Assembly: GCA_034368805.1 (NCBI GenBank)
Contig: JAXMLJ010000067.1
Coordinates: 1 to 37,476 of the forward strand
DNA from: UBA2272 sp034368805
GTDB lineage: Bacteria; Actinomycetota; Coriobacteriia; Anaerosomatales; Anaerosomataceae
Length of the DNA stretch: 37,476 nt
Reading direction: 5' to 3'
Shown in pieces: positions 9,501-15,690 of this stretch. The notes under the pieces were generated by a model. The model was not told the origin of the DNA, did no database searches, and saw nothing but the letters and a program-made list of their open reading frames with translations. Every line of letters starts with the position of its first letter. The first letter of the stretch is position 1. Both the position numbers and the translations under genes were made by a program.

Positions 9501-9968
9501 GGGTGGCCGCTCCTGCTCTCGGGCGCCGCAGGTTTGAGCGCCTCGACCAAGGCGGCACTCGGCGACATCGGCGCGTCTGACGCACTCGTGCTCGGCGGCG
9601 AACAGGCCGTCCCGCCTTCGGTAATGACCTATCTCGGCGGCGCACTGGCGTCCGCCGAGCGCGTATCCGGCGACGACCGTTACCAGACGGCTGCGGCTGT
9701 GGCCACGTACGGCACCGGCAGCGCGGGCCTGCGCTGGGAGGGTGCCGGCCTTGCCACCGGTGAGAACTACCCGGACGCGCTCTCGGGCGGCGTGTTGATC
9801 GGCCAGCGAGGCTCCGTGATGCTGCTGACACCGTCGGCCGCGCTCAGCCCCACCACGCGTGCGGCGATCCTCGCGCATCGCGACGACATCGCCGAGGTCA
9901 TCTACTTCGGCGGGCCGGTCGCGCTGAGTCATGACGTACGAGCCGAGGTGTCCACGCTGCTGCGCTGA
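6525..9968 (+). CDS. Secreted caspase-like protease with Ca-binding loops and three CWB2 repeats
   Basis: This 1147-residue protein starts with a signal peptide (basic RARESR, then FLALIVAIALIAPFAG). Aspartate-rich EF-hand/dockerin-type loops (DxDGDG) recur near residues 47-75, 118-145, 285-295, 324-350, 489-500 and 528-545. A caspase-like (peptidase C14) domain covers about 155-490, with catalytic H233 in YFSGHGG and C389 in LDSCFSG. A fibronectin-III-like segment lies at about 733-825. Residues 828-1147 hold three CWB2 repeats (GDDRFKTA, GTDRYLTA, GDDRYQTA), which bind wall polymers non-covalently. The ATG at 6525 follows AAGGGGGG. It should act outside the cell, held on the wall and probably Ca-dependent. 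The substrate is unknown. Start and domain calls are secure. Confidence 0.93.
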   Translation: MFARLDARARESRFLALIVAIALIAPFAGPVRAVAVREGVTQWIPQDADGDGKIDTWAVDLDGDGNTDEVWHDWDEDGTVDEVVLLPSHPTHSARGVPGKTRVTPMPLPAGGEVAGIDWDGDGKYDEYWWDTDYDGVIDDVDIKHTESKVIDNTKSTRFRGVFVGVKNGLDYPEKDVDDLTGALQAHPESWNAADMTSLKGAAATPAAIQGAIDAAKAQSKPGDEFIFYFSGHGGGYHKDKGYKGGIIDADGDETAIVIKERDFRADGSKLATPAAGWYNCTFWDTDGDGKSDRAVTKDENGLVEVRVINPGPPPTVGDSLGKDTNGDGIVDAADGGVDINNDGDKDDSFAVDDTIQVAGNKPVTDDQLTTWLSGFPESCTIVVILDSCFSGSFVPDLKRVKDKDGKPLRPGHLEAVTASAADDFAYEEPISNGVLTQGILNALKPVDSGAGTGHITTVADKASGAPDDITTTHELFSFAGPQAVMFHIGDEDGDGLIDEDSFTHEYESFEVEVGGEAPDVVSGIVHGVDDPDGDGPDNIDLDPPVVSFFDEHFGPPMELRDMPRFIQTFGGDTSLSLTGMQPGFGAYSEAPFMPGTSPAIQIEVERLPWSSVPAPPPGMAYASECYDVNVWFMNVMPPLDAEDHSGAMLDRLPIPGGWSPDTRAKIGLGEWVPPAVPDVRPYWYEPGAGEWVEIADYHYDPITDRVVDYPWLHTSLFALFYIGPPPTDAHAPLAPLRLTAHREGLGGQLVWSNPTDPDFAATRIYRSASGFTSNPAGGAGQTLIYEDAGWNTLDTGVGSGVYYYTAFSRDVAGNWSERATTSLDMGSIETPIQGDDRFKTAIAASQAAFPGGLAFKDAEGHLSAIVATGRNWPDALGASALAGTVRGPILLTEPGALPADVAAELDRLGADRVFIVGGHMAVGPAVQTAILARPGVTTVERLAGTDRYLTAEAIARRTAGLLGDRYDGTVFVATGANFPDALAASPLAYRKGWPLLLSGAAGLSASTKAALGDIGASDALVLGGEQAVPPSVMTYLGGALASAERVSGDDRYQTAAAVATYGTGSAGLRWEGAGLATGENYPDALSGGVLIGQRGSVMLLTPSAALSPTTRAAILAHRDDIAEVIYFGGPVALSHDVRAEVSTLLR

Positions 9969-10062
9969 GACGCCTCTGCCCGCCACCGCGTCAGAGCCGG
10001 AAATCCTGGGAAGGGGTACGAACTGTACGTGAAGCGCGGTTGGGTCTGACGGAGGGTCGACT

Positions 10063-10278
10063 ATGACGTGTTACATGCGGCACATGGGGTGGCTGTTCGG
10101 GGTGCTCGAACTCGAGAACGACGCCGGCAACCAGCACCGTCTCGACCGCGCGATCAAGAACGCGCTCGGCCTTCCCGCCGATGCGCCGTGCCCGGAGGTG
10201 GAGGCATACTTGAAGGCCCTTTCGGGCGAGGAGCGCTTCGAACTCATCGACACGCTCGAGCACGAACTGGCCGAGTGA
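10063..10278 (+). CDS. Small conserved-looking protein of unknown function
   Basis: This 71-residue acidic protein begins MTCYMRHMGWLF and ends in a helical, charged segment (GEERFELIDTLEHELAE). The ATG has GGAGGG eight bases upstream, and a strong terminator follows, so it is a stand-alone expressed gene. The opening resembles a family of short proteins of unknown role starting MTCYFRHM in bacteria and methanogens, as I recall them. There is no signal peptide or membrane span. C3 and C43 are the only cysteines. No function can be assigned. Confidence 0.75.
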   Translation: MTCYMRHMGWLFGVLELENDAGNQHRLDRAIKNALGLPADAPCPEVEAYLKALSGEERFELIDTLEHELAE

Positions 10279-10301
10279 CGAACACGCCCGCACGTGGCGT
10301 G

Positions 10302-10339
10302 AAGAAGAAGGGGCCGCCTCGAGGCGGCCCCTTCTTCTT
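10302..10339. terminator. Bidirectional terminator between convergent genes
   Basis: A perfect 17-bp stem (AAGAAGAAGGGGCCGCC and its complement) encloses a TCGA loop. The A-rich left arm gives a pyrimidine-rich CUUCUUCUU run on the right arm in both readings. It lies between the small + gene and the − strand SDR gene and can serve both. Confidence 0.85.
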
Positions 10340-10360
10340 GCGCCAGGTCCTGCATCAGTG

Positions 10361-11125
10361 CTAGGCGGACGTCCAGCCGGCGTCCGCCGGGATGCACGCG
10401 CCGTTGATCATCGCGGACTCGTCCGAGGCCAGGAACAACGCAAGGTTCGCGATATCGAGCGCCTTGAGCTGGCCGGGGATCGCCGCGTACCACGTCTGCG
10501 ATCGCGCCAGACCTCCCTGGTCCATCCTGGTCGGGTCGATGCTCTGCATGATGTTGGTCTCCACCGCGCCGGCCACGATGGCGTTACAGCGGATGCCTTC
10601 CTGCGCGTAGCGGAACGCCGTGTTCTTCGTGAGCCCGATGACCCCGTGCTTCGAGACGGTGTACGCGCAGCCCGCGGCGCCGCCGCCGACACCCGCCACC
10701 GAAGCGGTGTTGATGATCGAACCGCCACCTGACGCCTTCATAGCCGGGATGGCCTTGCGCGTCAGGTAGAACGGACCGGTGGTGTTAATGCCGAGAACGC
10801 GCTCCCACATCTCGTCGTCGGTCTCGGCGGCGCCGGCGTTCACGTCCATCACACCCGCGTTGTTGCACAGCACATCGAGCCTGCCGAACGCCTCGACGGC
10901 CTTGTCCACGATGGCCTCGCAGTCTGCCCTGAGCGCCACGTTGCCCTGAACACCGACGATCTCGCCGCCCGCCGCCTTGACCTCGTCGACCACCTCGGCG
11001 AGCGTCGTCTCGTTCCACTCGGCCGCCACGATCTTGGCACCCTCCGCAGCAAAGAGATTCGCCATGGCGCGGCCCATTCCCGAGCCCGCACCCGTGATTA
11101 TTGCCACCTTGCCCTCGAGACGCAT
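10361..11125 (-). CDS. Short-chain dehydrogenase/reductase (classical SDR)
   Basis: This 254-residue NAD(P)-dependent oxidoreductase has a Rossmann fold. The cofactor loop TGAGSGMG is at residues 11-18 and NNAG at 88-91. The catalytic tetrad is complete: N114, S142, Y155 and K159 (YTVSK). The C-terminal INGACIPADAGWTSA matches the usual end of classical SDRs, which form tetramers. There is no clear substrate signature; similar enzymes act on 3-oxoacyl, sugar or alcohol substrates. The ATG at 11123-11125 has GAGGGGGG eight bases upstream. It is monocistronic, ends at a bidirectional terminator, and has repeated GTAAC/GTTAC half-sites about 55 bp upstream, which suggests control by a repressor. 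Confidence 0.93.
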   Translation of the reverse strand: MRLEGKVAIITGAGSGMGRAMANLFAAEGAKIVAAEWNETTLAEVVDEVKAAGGEIVGVQGNVALRADCEAIVDKAVEAFGRLDVLCNNAGVMDVNAGAAETDDEMWERVLGINTTGPFYLTRKAIPAMKASGGGSIINTASVAGVGGGAAGCAYTVSKHGVIGLTKNTAFRYAQEGIRCNAIVAGAVETNIMQSIDPTRMDQGGLARSQTWYAAIPGQLKALDIANLALFLASDESAMINGACIPADAGWTSA

Positions 11126-11174
11126 GGACAACCCCCCTCTCGTAGAGCGCGGGTCACCAGACCTCGCGCTACTT

Positions 11175-11193
11175 GTAACAAACGTTACGTTAC
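11175..11193 (-). promoter_or_regulatory. Candidate operator upstream of the SDR gene
   Basis: GTAAC-AAAC-GTTAC forms an inverted repeat (11175-11188), and a further GTTAC follows at once (11189-11193). Repeats of this form are typical of TetR/MarR-type operators. No regulator gene is adjacent, so the assignment is tentative. Confidence 0.3.
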
Positions 11194-11283
11194 CCGTTCC
11201 GGAGAGGTGCCAACCGCGCGCGCCGCGCGGAGCCGCCCGGGGTACGTAGGCCATGTACGTCCATCGCGCAACGAGGAGGTCAC

Positions 11284-11640
11284 ATGGACTGGACGCTCGC
11301 TCCAGCACTCGCGGCCGCAGCTGCCATGACGCTCTTTGGTCTCGGCGCGCTCATGCGACCGGCAACGCTCGCCTGGGTCGGTGTCTCCGCCGACACACCG
11401 CTCGGCACCTCCGAGATCCGCGCCGTGTTCGGCGGCATGTTCGTGGCACTCGGAGTCGCCTGCATCGTCACGAGGGAGCCCGTGGTCTTCGCCGTCGTGG
11501 GTGCGGCGTGGCTCGCGGACTTCGCGGTGCGGTTCGTGTCCGTCTTCATCGACCGTGTGCCTATCGGACAGGCCCTCACCGTGCTCGGCATCGCTCTGGT
11601 GATGGGGGTGCTGCTCGCGAGCGGCTACGTCCTGTCTTAG
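11284..11640 (+). CDS. DUF4345-like small membrane protein
   Basis: This 118-residue integral membrane protein has four predicted helices. The central GTSEIRAVFGGMFVALGVA matches the conserved EIRAxYGG core of the DUF4345 family, whose function is unknown. The ATG has AGGAGG five bases upstream. The 3' end overlaps by 4 bp the 3' end of the convergent YaiI-type gene. There are no charged catalytic residues in the membrane segments, so a transporter or structural role is as likely as an enzymatic one. Confidence 0.8.
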   Translation: MDWTLAPALAAAAAMTLFGLGALMRPATLAWVGVSADTPLGTSEIRAVFGGMFVALGVACIVTREPVVFAVVGAAWLADFAVRFVSVFIDRVPIGQALTVLGIALVMGVLLASGYVLS

Positions 11641-12089
11641 ACGCTCCGGCCGAGGAGCCGCTCGAGTTGTTCGGTGAAGTTCTCTCGGTCTTCGTCGGTG
11701 AACTTCGGGGGGCCACCGTGGCGGCCGCCAGCGCGCCGCAAGCGCGCCTCGGCATGACGCACAGCCAGCTCGGCATCGATCGTGGCCATGTGGAAGATCC
11801 GCCCGCGCGGGCTGATGGCGCCGGCACCCTTGCCAAGCGCCATCGCGGCAAGACCGATGTCCTGGGTCACCACCACATCCCCTGCGGCCAGGCGCTCTAC
11901 GACGGCGAAGTCCGCGGCGTCGCGTCCGCCACTCACCTGAACGGCCTCGACACCGCTGCGCCCGAGGTGGCGGTCGAGGTTCTGGGTGCCGTTGGCGACC
12001 AGCACGACGGACCAGCCCCGCGCCCTACTGGCCGAGATGGCCTCGCGCGTCACGGGACACGCATCGGCGTCTATGAACAGCGTGCTCAT
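11637..12089 (-). CDS. YaiI/YqxD-type DUF188 protein (PIN-like fold)
   Basis: This 150-residue cytoplasmic protein belongs to the widespread UPF0178 (YaiI/YqxD) family. The conserved start LFIDADACPV carries the acidic residues of a PIN-like metal site, and VVTQDIGLAAMALGKGA and PRGRIFH are further family hallmarks. The PIN-like fold implies nuclease activity, but no substrate is established. The ATG at 12087-12089 begins the motif directly. The gene tail-overlaps the DUF4345 gene and lies 45 bp downstream of citrate synthase in the same direction, so it may be read through from it. Confidence 0.93.
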   Translation of the reverse strand: MSTLFIDADACPVTREAISASRARGWSVVLVANGTQNLDRHLGRSGVEAVQVSGGRDAADFAVVERLAAGDVVVTQDIGLAAMALGKGAGAISPRGRIFHMATIDAELAVRHAEARLRRAGGRHGGPPKFTDEDRENFTEQLERLLGRSV

Positions 12090-12134
12090 GGACGGAGCGT
12101 ACCCGAAGGGGCGACAGCGCGAAGCGCGACCGCA

Positions 12135-13523
12135 CTACCGCTCATCGAGCGGTAGGTACTCGCGACGTGACGCGACGCTCTTGTACGCCGGCCGGATGAT
12201 CTTGCCGCCGTTGGACAGCTCCTCGATGCGATGCGCGCACCAGCCGACGACGCGGGAGACCGCGAACAGCGGCGTGTACAGCTCCTCGGGGATATCGAGC
12301 ATCCGGTAGATGTAGCCCGAGTAGAAGTCCACGTTGGCGGACACGCCCTTGTATACCTTGCGCGCCTTGCCTATGGCACCCGGCGCGAGTTCCTCGACCT
12401 TGGTGAGCAGCCGGTACTCATCGGTGAGTCCCTTCATCTCGGCCAGGTCTCGCGCGTACTCGCGCAAGATGATCGTGCGCGGATCGGAGACCGAGTAGAC
12501 GGGGTGGCCCATACCGTAGATGAGACCGGAACCGTCGAACGCTTCTCGTGCAAGCACGCGCAACAGGTACGCCTCTATCGCCTCGTCATCGTCCCAATCG
12601 GAGACGGTGGTGCGCAGATCGTCGAACATGCGGACCATCTTGATGTTGGCGCCGCCGTGCTTGGGACCCTTGAGTGAGCCGAGCGAGGCCGCGATCGTCG
12701 CGTAGGTGTCGGTACCGCTCGAGGAGACCACGTGAGCGGTGAACGACGAGTTGTTACCGCCGCCGTGCTCTGCGTGCAGCACGAGCGACAGATCGAGCAC
12801 CCTGGCCTCGAGCTCGGTGAAGTGGCTGTCGGGGCGCAGCATGTGCAGGATGTTCTCGGCGGTGGAGAGGTCCGGCCGCGGATCGTGGATCACAAGGCTC
12901 CGGCCGAGGAACTGGTTCGCGTGCGCCTGGAAGGCGTAGACCGCAAGCACCGGGAACGTGGCGATAAGCTTCAAGCTCTGGCGCAGGACCTCGGGAATCG
13001 AGGTATTGTCGGGATCGGGATCGCGCGTGTAAAGCGCGAGCACTGCGCGGGACATCGCGTTCATGACGTCGCGGCTCGGCATCCGCAGGACGGAGTCGTT
13101 GATGAAGTGACGCGGGAGGATCCGGTCGGTCGCGAGGTAGCGCTCGAACACCGCGAGCTCCTCGGCGTTGGGGAGCTCGCCGAACAGGATCAGATAGCAC
13201 GTCTCCTCGAAGCCGAAACGGCCGGCGGCCTGGAACCCTTCGACGAGTGTGTTGATCTCGATGCCGCGGTAGACGAGTTCGCCGGGGATCGGGACGTAGG
13301 TGTCGCCTTCGGCTGCCGAGCCGACCACATCACCGATCTGCGTGAGGCCCGCGAGGACACCCTTGCCCGAGACATCGCGCAGGCCGCGCTTGACCTCGTA
13401 GCGGGAGTAGAGCTCCCCGTCGACGATGCTGCTCGAATGGGCCAGCTCTGCCCAGCGCTCGAGCGGCGGAGCCGTGATCTCATCCGCGGGCGGCGTACCC
13501 GCGCAGTCGCTTGCTGCTGTCAT
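12135..13523 (-). CDS. Citrate synthase
   Basis: This 462-residue enzyme condenses acetyl-CoA with oxaloacetate to give citrate at the entry to the TCA cycle. Expected active-site residues are visible: H253 in HAEHGGGNNSS, H289 in GPKHGG, H340 in GMGHPVY, and D399 in NVDFYSG. The protein has a longer N-terminus than short type-II-like enzymes and the HGGGNNSS variant common in anaerobes. It could in principle accept propionyl-CoA (methylcitrate synthase), but no prp genes are near. The ATG at 13521-13523 has AAAGGAC seven bases upstream. A CTACCGCTC/GAGCGGTAG hairpin overlaps the stop codon. Hairpins upstream may lie in its leader. Confidence 0.95.
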   Translation of the reverse strand: MTAASDCAGTPPADEITAPPLERWAELAHSSSIVDGELYSRYEVKRGLRDVSGKGVLAGLTQIGDVVGSAAEGDTYVPIPGELVYRGIEINTLVEGFQAAGRFGFEETCYLILFGELPNAEELAVFERYLATDRILPRHFINDSVLRMPSRDVMNAMSRAVLALYTRDPDPDNTSIPEVLRQSLKLIATFPVLAVYAFQAHANQFLGRSLVIHDPRPDLSTAENILHMLRPDSHFTELEARVLDLSLVLHAEHGGGNNSSFTAHVVSSSGTDTYATIAASLGSLKGPKHGGANIKMVRMFDDLRTTVSDWDDDEAIEAYLLRVLAREAFDGSGLIYGMGHPVYSVSDPRTIILREYARDLAEMKGLTDEYRLLTKVEELAPGAIGKARKVYKGVSANVDFYSGYIYRMLDIPEELYTPLFAVSRVVGWCAHRIEELSNGGKIIRPAYKSVASRREYLPLDER

Positions 13524-13905
13524 ATCGTGTCCTTTCGCCGGTGAGTCTGGCGTTCAAGCGGCTGAGCCGCTCGGGATTCTGAATCGGTGGCTTCCCGGCT
13601 GCAGGCGGTCCGCCTGACGGCTGCCGCCGTGCCGTACAGTGCTCGAGCAGCCTGAGAAGTCGCAGGGACATTCTACCCGAACCGCAGGAACGCACGAGGA
13701 CCACACATACTCGGAAGTCAGCAGCCGTGCACTCGGGGAGGATTTCGTGCCGCTCATCGCGCGGATGCACTGGCCGTCAGGTTCTTTCCGTCGATGCCTC
13801 GCTACCGGCCCCTCGGCTGCCGATAGGGCCGGTGTGCGACTCCCTCTGAACTCATACCAGCAGACGCACCGGCTGCACACCTGTGGGCGCGGAAAGGAGG
13901 CATCG
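13524..13905. other. Divergent intergenic region with hairpins
   Basis: This 382-bp gap separates citrate synthase (−) from the two-gene + operon and must carry both promoters. Two short inverted repeats are visible near the citrate synthase side: AGCGG/CCGCT (13557-13571) and CAGGCG/CGCCTG (13602-13616). Open frames across it have no ribosome site and biased composition; I see no convincing gene or clear sigma-70 box. Confidence 0.5.
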
Positions 13906-14106
13906 ATGGGGAGGTTGCGAGACATGGTCTGGGACATCGAGGCACTGATCGTTCGCAAGGGACTGGACGAGTTCGGCACAAAGGGCCGGATATCGGCTAA
14001 CGCCGGCTTCGTACTGAGTCTTGTCAATGACAGGACACCAGACGACCCGACGAAGATCGAACGGCTTCGGCAAGCCGTGTACGACGTCACTGGTGAACGC
14101 ATCTAG
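13906..14106 (+). CDS. Small protein of unknown function, partner of the HAMP-like membrane protein
   Basis: This 66-residue protein starts at an ATG with a near-perfect AAAGGAGG six bases upstream. It has helical charged segments (MVWDIEALIVRKGLDEF), a central turn TKGRISANAGF and a C-terminal helix (TKIERLRQAVYDVTGERI). There is no membrane span or cysteine. I do not recognise the family. It ends 26 bp before a GTG-started membrane protein with its own AAGGAG site, so the two are an operon, and the small protein is probably its cytoplasmic partner. Confidence 0.7.
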   Translation: MGRLRDMVWDIEALIVRKGLDEFGTKGRISANAGFVLSLVNDRTPDDPTKIERLRQAVYDVTGERI

Positions 14107-14132
14107 TCAGCCTTCCCGGAAGGAGAAGACGA

Positions 14133-14576
14133 GTGAAATCAATCAAGGCACGCATCGTCGCCATTGTTGTCATCGTCAACCTCATCGGTGGCGGCATCGT
14201 CATGGCCGGCATGAACATGGCCTACACGCGCAACGTCGAGCTCGTCAAGCAGGCCTCGGGCGAGGTCGCCGAACAGGAAGCGATCCAGCAGCAACTGTTC
14301 GAGGACATGGCAGGCAACCGCAATCGCGCGATCGCTATGGCCGCAGTTCTGGCGATCGTCATGTCGGTGGCACTCCTCGTCGCGCTCAACGGCTTGCTGT
14401 TCAAGCGCATCAAGAAGGTCATCCACGACGCCATGGGGGCCATCGGCGGCAGCTACGACTCCCCGATCATCGTGGTGCGCGATGACGAGATGGGGGAGAT
14501 CGAGACGGCGCTCGAGCAGTTCAGGATACTGTTCATCGACGCGGTGAGTCAGGCCAAGGAGACTGGCGGAGAGTAG
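14133..14576 (+). CDS. Two-TM membrane protein with HAMP-like tail and no output domain
   Basis: This 147-residue protein has a transmembrane helix at about 7-27, a short extracytoplasmic helical segment (about 28-65), a second helix at about 66-87, and a cytoplasmic tail. The tail looks like a HAMP linker (FKRIKKVIHDAM, then the acidic DDEMGEIETALEQF). This is the N-terminal layout of chemoreceptors and sensor kinases but without any kinase, cyclase or methyl-accepting domain. The GTG start has AAGGAG upstream. It may be a mini-sensor that works through a partner such as the 66-residue protein encoded upstream, or the trimmed relic of a receptor. The intact ribosome sites favour a working gene. 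Confidence 0.7.
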   Translation: MKSIKARIVAIVVIVNLIGGGIVMAGMNMAYTRNVELVKQASGEVAEQEAIQQQLFEDMAGNRNRAIAMAAVLAIVMSVALLVALNGLLFKRIKKVIHDAMGAIGGSYDSPIIVVRDDEMGEIETALEQFRILFIDAVSQAKETGGE

Positions 14577-14667
14577 GCGTTCGAATCAGTCCGCACGCAC
14601 ATACAAACGCTTTGGCAGACCGATACGAGCCGGACGCCACTGAGAATCGGAACATCGGGGAAATGGA

Positions 14668-14694
14668 CAGGTCGCGGCATCGTGCCGCGACCTG
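14668..14694. terminator. Terminator hairpin between the membrane-protein operon and tRNA-Asp
   Basis: A perfect 12-bp stem (CAGGTCGCGGCA / TGCCGCGACCTG) has a 3-base TCG loop. It lies 13 bases past the tRNA-Asp 3' end on the minus strand and about 90 bases past the + operon stop, so it can end both transcripts. There is no long U-run on either side. Confidence 0.6.
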
Positions 14695-14706
14695 TTGTGC
14701 GTTCTA

Positions 14707-14784
14707 TGGCGGGAGTGACGGGGCTCGAACCCGCGACCTCTGGCTTGACAGGCCAGCGCTCTAACCAAACTGAGCTACACCCCC
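14707..14784 (-). tRNA. tRNA-Asp (GTC)
   Basis: The complement folds into a 78-base cloverleaf with encoded CCA. The acceptor pairs GGGGGTG with CACTCCC (one G-U pair), the D arm is GCTCAG..GAGC, the anticodon stem CTGGC/GCCAG holds the loop CTGTCAA (anticodon GTC), and the T arm has GTTCGAGCC. It decodes GAC/GAU. Confidence 0.95.
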
Positions 14785-14821
14785 GGATGGGGCATCCGCC
14801 TCGGCGGACAGCATACGGATT

Positions 14822-14944
14822 CTAACGAGCACGGCGCGCGTTGTCTACTGACGGTGCCGTACCCGCCCGCAGCTGCGGCACGACGCGCCCGGGTTCGGTC
14901 TCCTTCCCGAGATCCGGTGTCACCCGCTCCTCGATCTCATTCAT
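14822..14944 (-). CDS. Possible 40-residue protein downstream of the ABC operon
   Basis: A short open frame begins MNEIEERVTPDLGKE and ends VDNARRAR just before tRNA-Asp. AGAGGGG lies about ten bases before the ATG, and it follows the ABC ATPase gene in the same direction by 15 bp. There is no homology I can recall and coding bias is not decisive, so it may be a small protein of the operon or chance. Confidence 0.3.
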   Translation of the reverse strand: MNEIEERVTPDLGKETEPGRVVPQLRAGTAPSVDNARRAR

Positions 14945-14959
14945 CGTCGCTACACCCCT

Positions 14960-15661
14960 CTACCGATCACCCGCGGCCACGGCTTGACCTTCGACCACGC
15001 CGTCACGCATGCGGATCGTGCGGTCACACGCCGTCGCGACCTCCGGGTTGTGAGTGACGATCACGAACGTCGTACCCCGCTCACGATTGACTGCACGCAT
15101 CACGTCGACGATCTCGGCCGACATTGCCGTGTCCAGATCGCCGGTGGGCTCGTCGCCCATCACGATCGCCGGCGCGTTGACGAGCGCTCGCGCGATCGCC
15201 ACCCGCTGCTGCTGGCCACCCGAAAGCTCGGTCGGCACGTGCCTGACCCGGTCGGCCAGTCCGACGATCTCGAGCAGTGCCGCGGCCTTGCGGGCGGCCT
15301 CGGTGCGGGACGAGCCCGCGTACTCGGCGGCCAGTGCAACGTTCTCCAGCGCGCTCATCGTCGGAATCAGATTAAACCCCTGGAAGATGAAACCGATCTC
15401 GTGGGCGCGCAGCTGCGTGAGTGCGCGACCGCGCAGGCCGTCGACGCGCTCGCCCGCGAGCCACACCTCGCCTGAGTCCGGGACGTCCAGGCATCCCGCG
15501 ATGTGCATGAGCGTTGACTTCCCCGACCCCGAGGGGCCCATGATCGCGGCCATCTCGCCCTCCTCGATCTCGAGGGTGGCGCCCCGCAGCGCGTCAACGA
15601 AGTTGTTCTTGCCGAGGCGGTAGCGCTTGGTGAGCTCCGCCACTCGTACGATCGATGCCAT
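14960..15661 (-). CDS. ABC transporter ATP-binding protein (MacB/LolD type)
   Basis: This 233-residue ATPase powers the partner FtsX/MacB-like permease. Walker A GPSGSGKST is at residues 42-50, the Q-loop at about 94 (FQGFNL), the signature LSGGQ at 146-150, Walker B IVMGDEPTGDLD at 166-177 and the H-loop at about 199 (TH). FIFQGFNLIPTMSALENV is typical of the LolD/MacB group. The ATG at 15659-15661 has AAAGGAC upstream. The permease stop lies 29 bp upstream in the same direction, so the genes form an exporter operon. Family members extrude macrolides, peptides or lipoproteins; the substrate here is not evident. Confidence 0.95.
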   Translation of the reverse strand: MASIVRVAELTKRYRLGKNNFVDALRGATLEIEEGEMAAIMGPSGSGKSTLMHIAGCLDVPDSGEVWLAGERVDGLRGRALTQLRAHEIGFIFQGFNLIPTMSALENVALAAEYAGSSRTEAARKAAALLEIVGLADRVRHVPTELSGGQQQRVAIARALVNAPAIVMGDEPTGDLDTAMSAEIVDVMRAVNRERGTTFVIVTHNPEVATACDRTIRMRDGVVEGQAVAAGDR

Positions 15662-15690
15662 GGTGTTGTCCTTTCGGGTGCGTGAACCGG

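Noticed and set aside
8316..9986. A 556-residue − strand open frame opposite the CWB2 region.
   Set aside because: It is a mirror frame of a secure secreted-protein gene, with arginine-rich, low-complexity sequence and no start signals.
12732..13544. A 270-residue + strand frame opposite citrate synthase.
   Set aside because: It is an antisense frame caused by GC bias, and citrate synthase on the other strand has all active-site residues.
13554..14102. A − strand open frame across the citrate synthase upstream region and the 66-residue gene.
   Set aside because: No ribosome site or recognisable domain; the opposite strand has a strong AAAGGAGG-started gene.
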